Positions 33,173 to 42,379 are shown, counted from the first letter of the stretch. The stretch: DNA of 64,000 nucleotides from Pseudomonadota bacterium (GCA_023451735.1 JAEXYH010000062.1:1-64000), one strand, 5' to 3'. The notes: generated by a model from the sequence alone, not told the origin. Made by a program: numbers and translations.

Positions 33173-34081
33173 TTAGACGGGTTGGCTAATCGAGCGCGCG
33201 GTGTCGCTGATAACTTCGCGCAGCCATCGATGGGCGGGGTCGTTACGGTATCGAACATGCCAAGCTATTTCGACCGGAAAAGTCCCAAGATCCACTGGCG
33301 CCGGCACCACTTTCAGTCTCGGATCGCGCTGGAGACTACGACAGATCAGTTTGGGCAATGTCGCACAATAATCCGTGACGGCGATCATCTCGGGAACGGC
33401 GAGAAAGTGCGTAACAGAAACCGCCACGTCCCTTTTGAGGTTCTGCTTTGCCAATGCCTGAAAAACACCGGCCCGGATGCGCCCGGGGGGAAGGACGTTT
33501 ACATGCCTGAGTGCCTCGTACTGTGCTTTGGACAATGTCTCGCCGACATTCGGATGGTCGGCGCGCACAACACAGGCGAGACCGTCATCCATGAGGTGCT
33601 GAACCACGAGATTATCGGGGGGATCGATAACTCTTCCCAGCACCAAGGCGGTCGTCCCCGAAATCACACCGGTCTCAGCGAGATCGTTGCCGAACGGGGT
33701 CATCCGCAGGCTGACCCCCGGAGCCTTTTGCTGCAGTCGCGTTATCAGTGCCGGCATCAGGACGAGTTCTGCATAGCTGTTCGGCGCAATGAGAAACAGG
33801 CGCTTGGCGTCGCCGGCATCGAATTCTTGCTGATGAGTGACAACATCGTCCAACTGGCTCAATGCGGCTTCGATCGTCGGCGCGATCTCCTCGGCAAGTT
33901 GCGTCGGACTGATACCGTATCGCTCACGGATAAAGAGTGGGTCTCGAAGCATGTCCCGCAGACGGTTCAGTGAGTTGGAGAGTGCCGGTTGCGTGATACC
34001 CAAGCGATTGGCCGCACGTGTCACGCTACGCTCTTCCATGAGAGCCATGAACACGGGCAGCAGATTGAGGTCGTATTTCAT
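33173..34081 (-). CDS. LysR family transcriptional regulator (NodD/LeuO-like N-terminus)
   Basis: A 302-residue LTTR with HTH MKYDLNLLPVFMALMEERSV TRAANRLGITQPALSNSLNR (two adjoining segments, residues 1-40) and the C-terminal co-inducer domain. The DLNLLPVF start is that of the NodD/LeuO/SyrM branch. It is divergent from the DJ-1/PfpI gene, with a dyad at 34084-34107 directly upstream of its own start. It probably regulates that gene and possibly the following SDR gene. Stop TAG overlaps no neighbour; the region to its left is the Fic pseudogene. Confidence 0.92.
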   Translation of the reverse strand: MKYDLNLLPVFMALMEERSVTRAANRLGITQPALSNSLNRLRDMLRDPLFIRERYGISPTQLAEEIAPTIEAALSQLDDVVTHQQEFDAGDAKRLFLIAPNSYAELVLMPALITRLQQKAPGVSLRMTPFGNDLAETGVISGTTALVLGRVIDPPDNLVVQHLMDDGLACVVRADHPNVGETLSKAQYEALRHVNVLPPGRIRAGVFQALAKQNLKRDVAVSVTHFLAVPEMIAVTDYCATLPKLICRSLQRDPRLKVVPAPVDLGTFPVEIAWHVRYRNDPAHRWLREVISDTARSISQPV

Positions 34082-34083
34082 TC

Positions 34084-34107
34084 AGATATCATCTCTCATG
34101 AATATCT
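34084..34107. promoter_or_regulatory. AGATAT-N12-ATATCT inverted repeat, candidate LysR site
   Basis: Perfect 6-bp arms AGATAT (34084-34089) and ATATCT (34102-34107) immediately upstream of the lysR start codon and within the region divergent from the DJ-1/PfpI gene. The position is suitable for autoregulation. The arms are AT-rich, so chance occurrence is possible. Confidence 0.4.
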
Positions 34108-34243
34108 AAAATCTACAAACTAAATTTCTTGAATGTCTTTGCAGATGGCATGTTCACATCATCGAAAGGCCGACGCAGCCGATCGAACCAGGTTCAACCC
34201 TGCCGCACAAAACCCAGTGCGGCTAAAATGCAAGGACAAGGCA

Positions 34244-34942
34244 ATGAAGGTTCTTATCGTTCTCACCTCACACGAAACGCTCGGTAATACAGGGAAAAAG
34301 ACCGGCTTCTGGTGGGAGGAACTCGCTGCGCCCTACTACGTCTTCAAGGATGCGGGCGCCGAGATTACGCTCGCGTCTCCGAAAGGCGGGCAGCCGCCGC
34401 TCGACCCCAAAAGCGACGAGCCGATGTTCCAGACAGATCTGACGCGGCGGTTCAGCGTCGATGAGGAGGCCGAGGCTCAGCTCGCCCGGACTGTGCGTCT
34501 CGATAGCGTCGATCAGAAAGACTTCGACACGGTCTTCTACCCCGGTGGCCACGGCCCAATGTGGGACCTTGCCGAAGATCAGACGTCAATCCGTCTAATC
34601 GAATCTTTCATCGCGGCCGGCAAGACGATTGCGCTCGTCTGCCATGCTCCGGGTGTCCTGCGCCACGTTAAGAACCCCGATGGCACTCCTTTTGTCGAGG
34701 GTCGCTATGTGACCGGGTTTACCAACACGGAAGAGGACGCGGTCGGATTAACCAAGGTTGTGCCATTTCTCGTCGAAGAGGAATTGATCGGCCTCGGCGC
34801 GGTGTTTTCGAAGGTCAAGGATTGGGGTGTCCACTCGGTCGTGGACGGCCAACTGATCACCGGTCAGAACCCAGCGTCCTCCAGCGAGGCTGCCGAAGCT
34901 CTTGTGGTCGCAGTCAGCCGGTACAGAACGAACGCCGCGTGA
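34244..34942 (+). CDS. DJ-1/PfpI family protein (Hsp31-like type 1 glutamine amidotransferase domain)
   Basis: A 232-residue protein of the class I glutamine-amidotransferase/DJ-1 superfamily, Hsp31-like branch. The nucleophile elbow LVCHAPG has Cys133-His134; Glu26 (GFWWEELAAP) is the partner acid, and FYPGGHGPMWDL (residues 98-109) forms the oxyanion region. Relatives are glyoxalase III / chaperone-like stress proteins that convert methylglyoxal to lactate. The frame opens at 34133, but ATG 34244 begins the conserved domain. It is divergent from a LysR gene and followed by the broken SDR gene. Confidence 0.92.
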   Translation: MKVLIVLTSHETLGNTGKKTGFWWEELAAPYYVFKDAGAEITLASPKGGQPPLDPKSDEPMFQTDLTRRFSVDEEAEAQLARTVRLDSVDQKDFDTVFYPGGHGPMWDLAEDQTSIRLIESFIAAGKTIALVCHAPGVLRHVKNPDGTPFVEGRYVTGFTNTEEDAVGLTKVVPFLVEEELIGLGAVFSKVKDWGVHSVVDGQLITGQNPASSSEAAEALVVAVSRYRTNAA

Positions 34943-35049
34943 CAATGACGACGTTTGGGGCACATCGTTGGTAAAGCCGGCGATAGTGCCCCAAAGGGAT
35001 GCATGTCTTTTCCTTGGCTTTTGTCATCCGCTTTTTTGAGGAGCACATC

Positions 35050-35720
35050 ATGAAGGTCATTATTGTCGGCGTCACCGGAGGTGTCGGTCTCCGGGTCGCG
35101 AGACGTCTAACCGCTCAGGGTCATCAGGTAACCGGGATGGTTCGCCGCGCCGAGCAGGCAAGTAATCTTGAGCGTGAAGGAATTGCGGCTGTCATCGCGG
35201 ATGTGGCAACAGATATGGTCGCGACACTCGCAGATCTTGTCAGAGGCCAAGATGTCGTTCTGTTCACGGCCGGTGCCGGAGGGAGGGACGGCCCAGAGGC
35301 GACAGTCGCTGTCGATGGCGATGGGCCATCAAGAGTAGCCGCGGCCATGAAGGTTGCCAAAGTGAGCCGCCTTTACCTCGTTTCGGTCTTTCCGGAAGCA
35401 TGGCGCGAGCGGCGAATGGATGAGGATTTCGAACAGTACATGGTCGAAAAAAGAAGGCGGAAACCCAGATCACCCTTACTGATCTCGACTGGGTCATTCT
35501 CCGACCTTCTGCCCTTATCAATGAACCCGGCGTCGGCATGGTAGACCTGGGACTTGCCAAGGTCCACCGGGAAATCCGTCGTGACGACGTCGCCGAAACA
35601 CTCATCGCACTGATGGAGCGCCCCGGAATCCGCCGCACCATTTTGGAGGTTACAGGTGGCGAGATACCGATCGCCGAAGCAGTGACCGCCGCGTTTCAAT
35701 CCGAACTCAGTACATCGTGA
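35050..35720 (+). pseudogene. NAD(P)H-binding atypical SDR (NmrA/SDR_a5-like), frameshifted
   Basis: The reading frame from ATG 35050 (GAGGAG upstream) encodes MKVIIVGVTGGVGLRVARRL, a Rossmann start with GxxGxxG, to about residue 135. At the six-A run 35447-35452 the frame is lost; a shift of one base restores KKAETQITLTDLDWVILRPS and continues through NEPGVGMVDLGLAKVHREI to the stop at 35720. The total matches the normal length of about 220 residues for NAD(P)-dependent epimerase-like proteins. A deleted A in the homopolymer is the simplest explanation, either a genuine mutation or a sequencing error. The unshifted product would end at 35544 with an unrelated tail. Confidence 0.82.
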
Positions 35721-35968
35721 GCTCTATGCCGCCGGGCGCTTTCGTGCAGATTGTCCGACCTTGAGGCCATTCCGCCTGCCGATACCCGGCGGGCGGAGCT
35801 CCACGGACTACGGTCATTTCGGCTGCCGTGCGCCTCAACAGAGATAGCTGATTGCGAGCCGATATGCATCTCATCCTCAGGCGAACACCTCTTTGCGGGC
35901 ACCCGGATTACAAGGGGCGACATGCGGTGTGCTCAGCGATGGCGACATTATCGAAATCTTTTCTTGAT

Positions 35969-36778
35969 TCAATCCGAGCAGAGCAACGATACAGTCCGGC
36001 AGGAACCGATGGCATGGGCAACGACCCTCGTTCCGCTCGGATTGCTGTTCTTCATCTTTTCAACAAACTCGTCCCGAATGCGAGTACTGTTGTATTGATA
36101 GATATAGGTGACTTCAGGTTTGAAAGACGAGACCGCTTCGATGGCATCGTCGACGCCCAGTGCATAGGGCGGATAGAGCGGCAACAAAGCGATATCGATA
36201 TCTTTCAGTTGTCGCATTTCCGGGACTGCGTCTGATGATCCGGCTATATAAATTCTTCGCCCATCCACGCTTACAACATAACCATTGCCGCGCCCCTTTG
36301 GATGCCATTGCGCGGACTGATCCGTGAGTCCGTAGGCGGCAGTAGCCTCGATGTGGATCGCACCAGGTTCAGATGCCATACCATTTGCAAGCGGGATTGC
36401 CTTGCTTCTCAAGTTTGCCGGAAGCTGCTCCATCACAAATGGCGGCACGACGAGCTGCGTATCACCGCCGACGAGCTCTTCCAACGTATTCGCATCATAG
36501 TGTTCGTAGTGCTCATGGGAGACGAGGATTACATCGGGCGCAAGATGGCTAGCATATCTGGATTTGCCTCCGGTCGGATCGGTGTAGATTATGCCGCCTG
36601 GCGTTTCGATCACCACACTCATCTGCTGGACCTGCGAGACGGTGATATTTCCGGTATCCGAGCTGAAGATATCGTGCGGTGTGTCCTCCGCCTGCGCCAC
36701 CAAACCCGAGAATGTGGCGCCAGCGGCGATCAGAACTAAACCAATGCCAATAAGGCAAAACCTTAATTGAGTGCGCAT
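35969..36778 (-). CDS. MBL-fold metallohydrolase (UlaG-like), exported
   Basis: A 269-residue beta-lactamase-fold protein of the UlaG-like (L-ascorbate-6-P lactonase / YycJ-like) group. MRTQLRFCLIGIGLVLIAAGATFSGLVAQA is a signal peptide or anchor, suggesting a periplasmic location. The metal motif normally HxHxDH reads His88-Glu-His90-Tyr-Glu92-His93 here, with Glu in place of the usual Asp. Further ligands may be Asp185 region (IYIAGSSDAV) and a late His (VVAHAIG). ATG 36778 has GGGAGAAGG just upstream; GTG 36781 is also open. Its genomic partners are unclear: the neighbours are the broken SDR and an AraC gene. The role of the acid substitution is unknown. Confidence 0.86.
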   Translation of the reverse strand: MRTQLRFCLIGIGLVLIAAGATFSGLVAQAEDTPHDIFSSDTGNITVSQVQQMSVVIETPGGIIYTDPTGGKSRYASHLAPDVILVSHEHYEHYDANTLEELVGGDTQLVVPPFVMEQLPANLRSKAIPLANGMASEPGAIHIEATAAYGLTDQSAQWHPKGRGNGYVVSVDGRRIYIAGSSDAVPEMRQLKDIDIALLPLYPPYALGVDDAIEAVSSFKPEVTYIYQYNSTRIRDEFVEKMKNSNPSGTRVVAHAIGSCRTVSLLCSD

Positions 36779-36876
36779 CACCCCTTCTCCCTGTTGTCTG
36801 AATTAGAATGCAGGACACCTTGCGCGCCCACAGGATTTGGGAGCGAGCAGGGCTGGCCTGGCCGTGATTTACAGCG

Positions 36877-37791
36877 CTACTGCTGGGCGGATTGGCCCAG
36901 TTCGCGTTTGAGGGTGGCGCGTAAGATCGCTGCGTCGTCGCTCGGAGTCAGATTGAACAAGCGGCGGTAGTCACGATTGAATTGAGAGATGCTCTCGTAT
37001 CCAACGTCGTAGGCAACAGAGGAGATGGTATTGGCACCCGACAGCACGCGTCGAGCTTCCTGGAGCCGCACTCGCTTCTGGAACTGCACGGGCGACAGCG
37101 ATGTCACTGCCTTGAAATGCCGATGGAAGCTGGGAACGCTCATATTCGCCTGCGCCGCAAGGTCGGAGATGCTCAGCACCTCCGAGATGTTCTCTCTGAT
37201 CCAGGCTGTCGTTCTGCCGATGCGCGCGGCGTGCCCGTTTGCAAAGGCGAGTTGGCTCAGAAGAGGGCCATGTTCGGTATGGAGCAAACGCCACACGATC
37301 TCGCGCCGGATCAAGGGGGCCACGACCGGAATATCACGGGGACGCTCGATCAGCGACACGAGTCGGATGATCGGGTCGAATAGGTCCGGGTCGAGCGTGT
37401 ATTTCCCCGCGATCTGGTTGTCTGGCGCTTTCGCACGGTGACTGGATTGCTCACGAAGGAGATCGGCGACGACCGCGGGATCAATCTCCAGATGAATGGC
37501 AAGATAGGGAGCCGAGGGATGAGCTTCGGTGACTTGAGACGTAACCGGAACATCCGCGGCACATAGCAATGACTCGCCAGCTGCGTAGTGGAAGGGAGTT
37601 TCTCCCACCATCATCTCCTTGACACCTCTTCCTACCAGCCCGAATGACGGCTGGTAGATCGAATGGCCGACCTCGGACGGAGAATCTGTGCGCCCGACCT
37701 TCAATCCCGGAATGGGAGTGACATAGTCATACCGCGCATGATGCTCGATGACCGAAAGCAAATCGGAGAATGTTGGCTTTCTTACCGGCAT
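36877..37791 (-). CDS. AraC family transcriptional regulator
   Basis: A 304-residue regulator: N-terminal AraC_N-type cupin-like domain (about residues 20-185, with IYQPSFGLVGRGVKEMMVGE) and a C-terminal double HTH (about 195-295) including MSVPSFHRHFKAVTSLSPVQFQ and the second helix SSVAYDVGYESISQFNRDY. Its ATG shares one base with the TGA of the upstream paoC-type gene (TGATG), so it appears to be the distal, translationally coupled gene of the aldehyde oxidoreductase operon. A regulator at the end of its own target operon would give autoregulation, possibly in response to an aldehyde (inference). Confidence 0.93.
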   Translation of the reverse strand: MPVRKPTFSDLLSVIEHHARYDYVTPIPGLKVGRTDSPSEVGHSIYQPSFGLVGRGVKEMMVGETPFHYAAGESLLCAADVPVTSQVTEAHPSAPYLAIHLEIDPAVVADLLREQSSHRAKAPDNQIAGKYTLDPDLFDPIIRLVSLIERPRDIPVVAPLIRREIVWRLLHTEHGPLLSQLAFANGHAARIGRTTAWIRENISEVLSISDLAAQANMSVPSFHRHFKAVTSLSPVQFQKRVRLQEARRVLSGANTISSVAYDVGYESISQFNRDYRRLFNLTPSDDAAILRATLKRELGQSAQQ

Positions 37792-39995
37792 CAGACTTCC
37801 TCCAACACGTGCTCGATACGTAACGGAAGATCACGCAGCCGCCGCCCCGTGGCATGATATACGGCATTCGCGATCGCGGCCGCCATCCCGACGGTTCCCA
37901 CCTCGCCGACACCTTTGACGCCAGCGGCGTTGACCAGATTGTCCTCTTCGGGGACCATGATAGCTTGTATATTGGAAATATCGGCATTCACCGGCAAGAG
38001 GTAGTCGGCGAGGTTTGCGTTGATGTAACTGGCGTTGCGCGTATCTATCTCTGTTCCTTCGTGGAGGGCGGAACTGATACCCCAGATCATCCCGCCAACA
38101 AGCTGGCCGTGGGCCGTGCGCGGATTGATGATGCGCCCTGCAGCAAACGCGCCGACTGCGCGTGACACGCGAAGCTCGCGTGTTCTGGCGTGTATCCGGA
38201 CCTCCACAAACTGCGCTCCGAAGGCCAATTGAACACGGTCAGGCAGATGGACACCCCCGCTCATTGCGACTCTCCCCCTATACATGCCCTGGACGCTTTC
38301 TGGCGGCAGGCCATGAGCGCGCGTTTCGGCAAACTCTTCGATCGAACCTAGACCGAATGCCCGCATCGCGGTGATCACATCCGCGTTGGCCAACCCATCG
38401 GTTTGCAGCCGACGGCGGATCGCCTCGCAGGCGGCCATGATTGCGGGTGCGAGACTTGCCGTTCCGGCTGATCCGCCCGCAACGATTGTCGGCGGCAGAT
38501 CGGTATCGCCAAGCGACACGGTGACGTTCTCTATCGGCACCCCAAGCTGCTCGGCGGCAACCTGTGCCATCATCGTGTACATGCCTTGCCCAAGTTCATG
38601 CCCGGCACTCGAAACGTGGACGCGCCCATCGGAACTGAGCCGCACACGTGCGGCCGAATTGCCAACTTGTGTCGGATAAAACGCGCCGGCGCATCCCCAG
38701 CCGAGCAGCCAGTCTCCATCGCGCATCGATCCCGGCACAGCGTTTCTTCCTTTCCATCCGAAGGCTGCGCCTGCAGCATCAAAACACTGCATCAGCGATC
38801 TGCTCGTATAAGGTAGACCGGCGATCGGCTCGACTGTGGTGTCGTTGATGCGCCTCAACTCGATGGGATCCACCTTGAGTGCATAGGCGAGCTCATCCAG
38901 CGCGCTTTCAAAAGCGAACGCATAAGGAACTTCCCCCGGACCGCGCATGAAGCCTGGCGTCGAGCGATCTGCCTTTACCACATTGACCCGAGCCTCGATG
39001 TTCGGGCACGCGTAGAGCCGGACCGTGATCGCGTTTCCGCCAAGCGCCAGCACGTCTGCGCGTGAGGTGACTTCCCAGCCTTCGTGCCTGCCGGCGATTA
39101 GCCGACCGTTCCTGTCGGCTGCCAGCTGCACGTGATGCTTGGTCTCCGCCCTGTATGCCGACAGAAAGAAGCCCTGCTCACGCGTTGCGACAAGCTTGAC
39201 GGGTCGGCCGATCCGGCGAGCAGCGATCGCAACCAGCACCGTGCGCTGCGTCAGGAACCCTTTTGCTCCGAAGGCTCCGCCGACATAGCGGTTGATGACC
39301 CGAATGCGCTCTGGATCAATACCCAGCTGTTCTGCCAGACCAAATTTGATGTTGTTGAGATACTGCCCCGGCTCGTAGACGGTCAGATGATCACCATCCC
39401 AGACGCATTGGGTCGCGAATAATTCCATCGCGTTATGGTGTTGCACCGGTGTCGAATAGCGCGCGTCGATCTTCACCGCAGCATCGGAATATGTTGTCTT
39501 GAAATTGCCAACACCGAGGCTCATCGGTTCTAGCGGTACCGTTTCGGAACCGGGAGAGCCGAAGCTCGAGGCTGGCTCGGACACCTCGTAGGCGGCATTG
39601 ATCGCGCCCGCCGCTTCGCGCGCAATTTCGTAGCTTTCTGCCACGACCATGGCGACTGGCTGGCCCCAATAGGCGACCTGCGCGGAAGCCAGCGGACGAA
39701 CGGAGTCCGCCACATATCCTCCGGAATATAATGCCTCAGTCTGTCTGACACTATCGCCAACGGTCTGGTGGGTCAGAATGTCAATGACGCCGGGGATGGC
39801 TTTTGCGCCGATGAGATCGAGTGATTGGATCACACCACGCCCGATCCGGCTCGTCAGAAGATAAGCATGCGCCGTGTTCGCAAGCTTAACGTCGCTGGCA
39901 TAGGTCGCGGTTCCGTTGACTTTCTCGAGTGCCTCATAGCGACGATAAGGCTGTCCCATCGTACCGGTGGCCTGTGGAAATAAAGTTTCAGCCAC
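37791..39995 (-). CDS. paoC: Periplasmic aldehyde oxidoreductase, molybdopterin-cytosine-dinucleotide subunit
   Basis: A 734-residue molybdenum subunit of the xanthine oxidase family, PaoC-like. N-terminal aldehyde oxidase a/b hammerhead domain (about residues 15-125) and the Moco-binding part thereafter; GGAFGAKG, MRGPGEVPYAFAFE and GGSAGTASLAP are the usual cofactor motifs, and the active-site Glu is about residue 698 in VKGVGEVGTVG. I place the start at GTG 39995: GGAGG lies 6 nt upstream and it overlaps the end of the FAD-subunit gene by 8 bp, whereas the open frame to 40133 only reads through that gene. With PaoA and PaoB it oxidises aromatic or aliphatic aldehydes to acids. Confidence 0.94.
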   Translation of the reverse strand: MAETLFPQATGTMGQPYRRYEALEKVNGTATYASDVKLANTAHAYLLTSRIGRGVIQSLDLIGAKAIPGVIDILTHQTVGDSVRQTEALYSGGYVADSVRPLASAQVAYWGQPVAMVVAESYEIAREAAGAINAAYEVSEPASSFGSPGSETVPLEPMSLGVGNFKTTYSDAAVKIDARYSTPVQHHNAMELFATQCVWDGDHLTVYEPGQYLNNIKFGLAEQLGIDPERIRVINRYVGGAFGAKGFLTQRTVLVAIAARRIGRPVKLVATREQGFFLSAYRAETKHHVQLAADRNGRLIAGRHEGWEVTSRADVLALGGNAITVRLYACPNIEARVNVVKADRSTPGFMRGPGEVPYAFAFESALDELAYALKVDPIELRRINDTTVEPIAGLPYTSRSLMQCFDAAGAAFGWKGRNAVPGSMRDGDWLLGWGCAGAFYPTQVGNSAARVRLSSDGRVHVSSAGHELGQGMYTMMAQVAAEQLGVPIENVTVSLGDTDLPPTIVAGGSAGTASLAPAIMAACEAIRRRLQTDGLANADVITAMRAFGLGSIEEFAETRAHGLPPESVQGMYRGRVAMSGGVHLPDRVQLAFGAQFVEVRIHARTRELRVSRAVGAFAAGRIINPRTAHGQLVGGMIWGISSALHEGTEIDTRNASYINANLADYLLPVNADISNIQAIMVPEEDNLVNAAGVKGVGEVGTVGMAAAIANAVYHATGRRLRDLPLRIEHVLEEV

Positions 39996-41010
39996 GACGT
40001 ACCTCCATTGCTGCGGTTTCAAGGAGTGCCCGCACGATCGCAGACTGCCCGACGTTGATCTTGAATGCATTGTGAGATAGAGCGATAGAGCCCGTGAATG
40101 CGGCTCTCGCGGCTTGTATTGCGGATGCCTCATTCAATACTCTTCCACGCAAATGTTCTTCCGCATCGAATGCGCGCCAGGGGACAGTCGCGAGCCCGCC
40201 CAAAGCGATCCGGGCATCGTTGACGACATCGCCTTCCAACTCCAGTGCAACGGCGACTGACGCGACAGCGAATTCGTAGGACTGGCGATCGCGAACCTTC
40301 ACGTAGCGCGAACGGCGGCTCCAAGAACCGGCCGGCACGAGTATTTCCGTTATGATCTCGCCTTCTCGTAGATTGGTTTCCAGATGTGGCGTGCTGCCGG
40401 GTAATAGATGGAGCGAGGCGAAGGGCATGCTTCTTGCGCCATCCGGACCAATAAGCGTTACTGCCGCATCCAGCGCCATGAGGGCTTGGGCGAAGTCGCC
40501 GTGGTAGGTTGCAACGCAGTTCTCGCTCGTACCGAACACTGCATGCTGGCGATTGGCGCCGTCGATCGCCGCGCATCCGCTGCCCGGCAGCCGCTTGTTG
40601 CAGGCCGTCCATGACGGATCACGGAAATAGGCGCAACGGGTTCGCTGCAGCACATTTCCGCCAAGCGTCGCCATATTGCGCAATTGTGCGCTTGCGGCGA
40701 GCGCCAGGCTCTGCGCGATGACGGGAAAATGGCTGATGACATCGGGATGATCGGCAGTGGTCGCCATTTTGGCGAAGGCGCCGAGACGCAGCACAGAGCC
40801 GTCGAAGCTGATCGTCGAGAACTCGCGGGCGGACGGATTGAGGTCGACGATGCGGCCTGGCCGCATGACATTCAGCTTCATCAGATCGATCAGCGTTGTG
40901 CCGCCAGCAAGGAAGGCCGCTGTCAGGTTAGGATTTCGGGACTGATCTCTTGCGCCAGCAACGATTGCCTCGGCAAGCGACGCTGGTCGGGAATAATGGA
41001 ATGGCTGCAT
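39988..41010 (-). CDS. paoB: Periplasmic aldehyde oxidoreductase, FAD subunit with extra [4Fe-4S]
   Basis: A 340-residue FAD subunit of the CO dehydrogenase/xanthine oxidase family. FAD motifs are LAGGTTLIDLM (35-45) and MATLGGNVLQ (113-122). Four cysteines, Cys126, Cys137, Cys146 and Cys165, in the RTRCAYFRDPSWTACNKR ... GSGCAA ... ENCVATYHGDF insert match the additional [4Fe-4S] cluster that distinguishes PaoB-type subunits from ordinary xanthine dehydrogenase FAD subunits. It is 4 bp after paoA and overlaps paoC by 8 bp. It transfers electrons from the 2Fe-2S centres to the acceptor. Confidence 0.94.
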   Translation of the reverse strand: MQPFHYSRPASLAEAIVAGARDQSRNPNLTAAFLAGGTTLIDLMKLNVMRPGRIVDLNPSAREFSTISFDGSVLRLGAFAKMATTADHPDVISHFPVIAQSLALAASAQLRNMATLGGNVLQRTRCAYFRDPSWTACNKRLPGSGCAAIDGANRQHAVFGTSENCVATYHGDFAQALMALDAAVTLIGPDGARSMPFASLHLLPGSTPHLETNLREGEIITEILVPAGSWSRRSRYVKVRDRQSYEFAVASVAVALELEGDVVNDARIALGGLATVPWRAFDAEEHLRGRVLNEASAIQAARAAFTGSIALSHNAFKINVGQSAIVRALLETAAMEVRRG

Positions 41011-41014
41011 CTCG

Positions 41015-41635
41015 TCATTCTCCCATCTGTTCGCGCGCCTGCGAGATCGCGGCGACGATGTTGGGATAGGCAGCGCATCGACAGATATTGCCGCTCATAT
41101 ACTCGCGGATCTCATCAGGGCTTTCGGCATGCCGCTCATGGACACAACTGACCGCCGACAGGATCTGGCCGGGTGTGCAGTAACCGCATTGAAACGCATC
41201 GTGGTCGATGAAAGCCTGCTTCATCGGATGCAGGCCTCCATCCACGCCGTTCAATCCTTCGATCGTCACCACGTTGCGCCCCGGAGCGCTTACAGCCAGT
41301 GTCAGGCAGGCTAATTCGCGCCGCCCGTCGATCAGGACCGTGCATGCACCGCATTGCCCGTGATCACATCCTTTCTTTGCCCCTGTCAGGCCGATGTCTT
41401 CACGCAATGCATCGAGCAATGTCATTCTTGTATCGACGTCGAGGTGGTGGGAGCGCTCATTGACCCGCAGCTCAACGCGCGTTTTAGCGCGGGCATCGCT
41501 CGCGATGGGATTTTCAGTCGCGCCAGCTGGTTCGCTTCGGGCAATCAAAGGGGCGGCGCTTGTCAAAGCTGACCCGATGAGGAACCTCCTGCGGCCCGTA
41601 GATGGTGTTGCAATCTTCTCTTGCATATCGGTCAT
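41015..41635 (-). CDS. paoA: Periplasmic aldehyde oxidoreductase, [2Fe-2S] subunit with Tat signal
   Basis: A 206-residue iron-sulfur subunit. The twin-arginine signal RRRFLIGSA (residues 15-23) followed by a moderately hydrophobic stretch directs the folded complex to the periplasm. Plant-type cluster ligands are Cys90, Cys95, Cys98 and Cys110 (GCDHGQCGACTVL); the second cluster uses Cys150, Cys153, Cys185 and Cys187 (QCGYCTPGQ ... NICRCAAYP). It is the first gene of the paoABC-araC operon. The specific maturation chaperone PaoD usually encoded with such operons is not found in the window. Confidence 0.95.
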   Translation of the reverse strand: MTDMQEKIATPSTGRRRFLIGSALTSAAPLIARSEPAGATENPIASDARAKTRVELRVNERSHHLDVDTRMTLLDALREDIGLTGAKKGCDHGQCGACTVLIDGRRELACLTLAVSAPGRNVVTIEGLNGVDGGLHPMKQAFIDHDAFQCGYCTPGQILSAVSCVHERHAESPDEIREYMSGNICRCAAYPNIVAAISQAREQMGE

Positions 41636-42379
41636 CGCGGCGCTCCCTGCGACTGGTCTGGATTTTCAAAGGATTCCGTGTGCCGACTGGAGCTGCTCCT
41701 TGAAGGACAGGCCGGACAGCGAACCCGCCCTGATTGCAGCCGATAACGCGAGTGGCAGCTATGCAATTACTCTCAACATCCGGCACGATGTAATCAAAAC
41801 GTGTTCAGCCGATTTGGGTGGCCGGCTGAGATTGAAGCATTACGCAACGATAGAAAGCGCGCAGCATCTGATCTCAATTTCCGTATCTTCAAGTCATGAC
41901 GTCAGGTGTCATTCATAATCTTTGGAGATGTTCAAAATGTCAGTCTTTCAATCTTGCTCATTCGTGACGCTCGCATTGGTCGTTGTTGTCGGATGGGCTG
42001 CTCATGTGTCGAAGTGCGATTCGGAAAAAAGGCAATTGCGCATGAAGGAACTGTTCAGGCTGAGCTCCGCAGCGGCGCCTGAAACAGTCTGCGCCGGGCT
42101 CAGGTGGGAATCTCAGGCGTGAGGGGGGCACCAGGCTACTTTTGCTTATTTTGCCGGAGAGCGCCGTCCGCTCGCCGGTTATCGCCAGACCGACCCGCAG
42201 CTTTGGTGAAGCCCCGCTGCAAGTCGCAGGCCGCCAATCGTGGCTCGCATCTCCGGCGCCGGTTTAGATTATCGGGCAATTTATTGATAGAAAACGCGTA
42301 ACTCCCGGTGAAGGTTCGTTCCTATGTACTGAGAACTGGCGCTCGATAGCGCACTGGTCATTCATTGGAGCAGGACGAC
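41636..42379. other. 744-bp intergenic region between paoA and a Gfo/Idh gene
   Basis: This holds the divergent promoter region of the pao operon (left) and the oxidoreductase at 42380 (right). The only plausible coding content is a 61-codon frame at 41937-42122. A short dyad GCGCT-cgat-AGCGC lies near 42342-42355. No tRNA, IS end or strong terminator was recognised. Confidence 0.45.
41937..42122 (+). CDS. Possible small membrane protein (61 residues), uncertain
   Basis: ATG 41937 has a GGAG element 9 nt upstream and opens a frame of 61 codons: a hydrophobic segment SFVTLALVVVVGWAA near the N-terminus, then a charged region SKCDSEKRQLRMKELFRL. This would be a single-pass or exported small protein. 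No family was recognised and there is no conserved context, so it may not be translated. In-frame ATG 41928 and TTG 41922 are also possible. Confidence 0.25.
   Translation: MSVFQSCSFVTLALVVVVGWAAHVSKCDSEKRQLRMKELFRLSSAAAPETVCAGLRWESQA

Noticed and set aside
35447..35452. Programmed -1 frameshift (A AAA AAG type) in the SDR gene
   Set aside because: The zero-frame codons are GAA AAA AGA, so the A-site tRNA would not re-pair well after a -1 slip, and family members are not known to need frameshifting; an indel is simpler.
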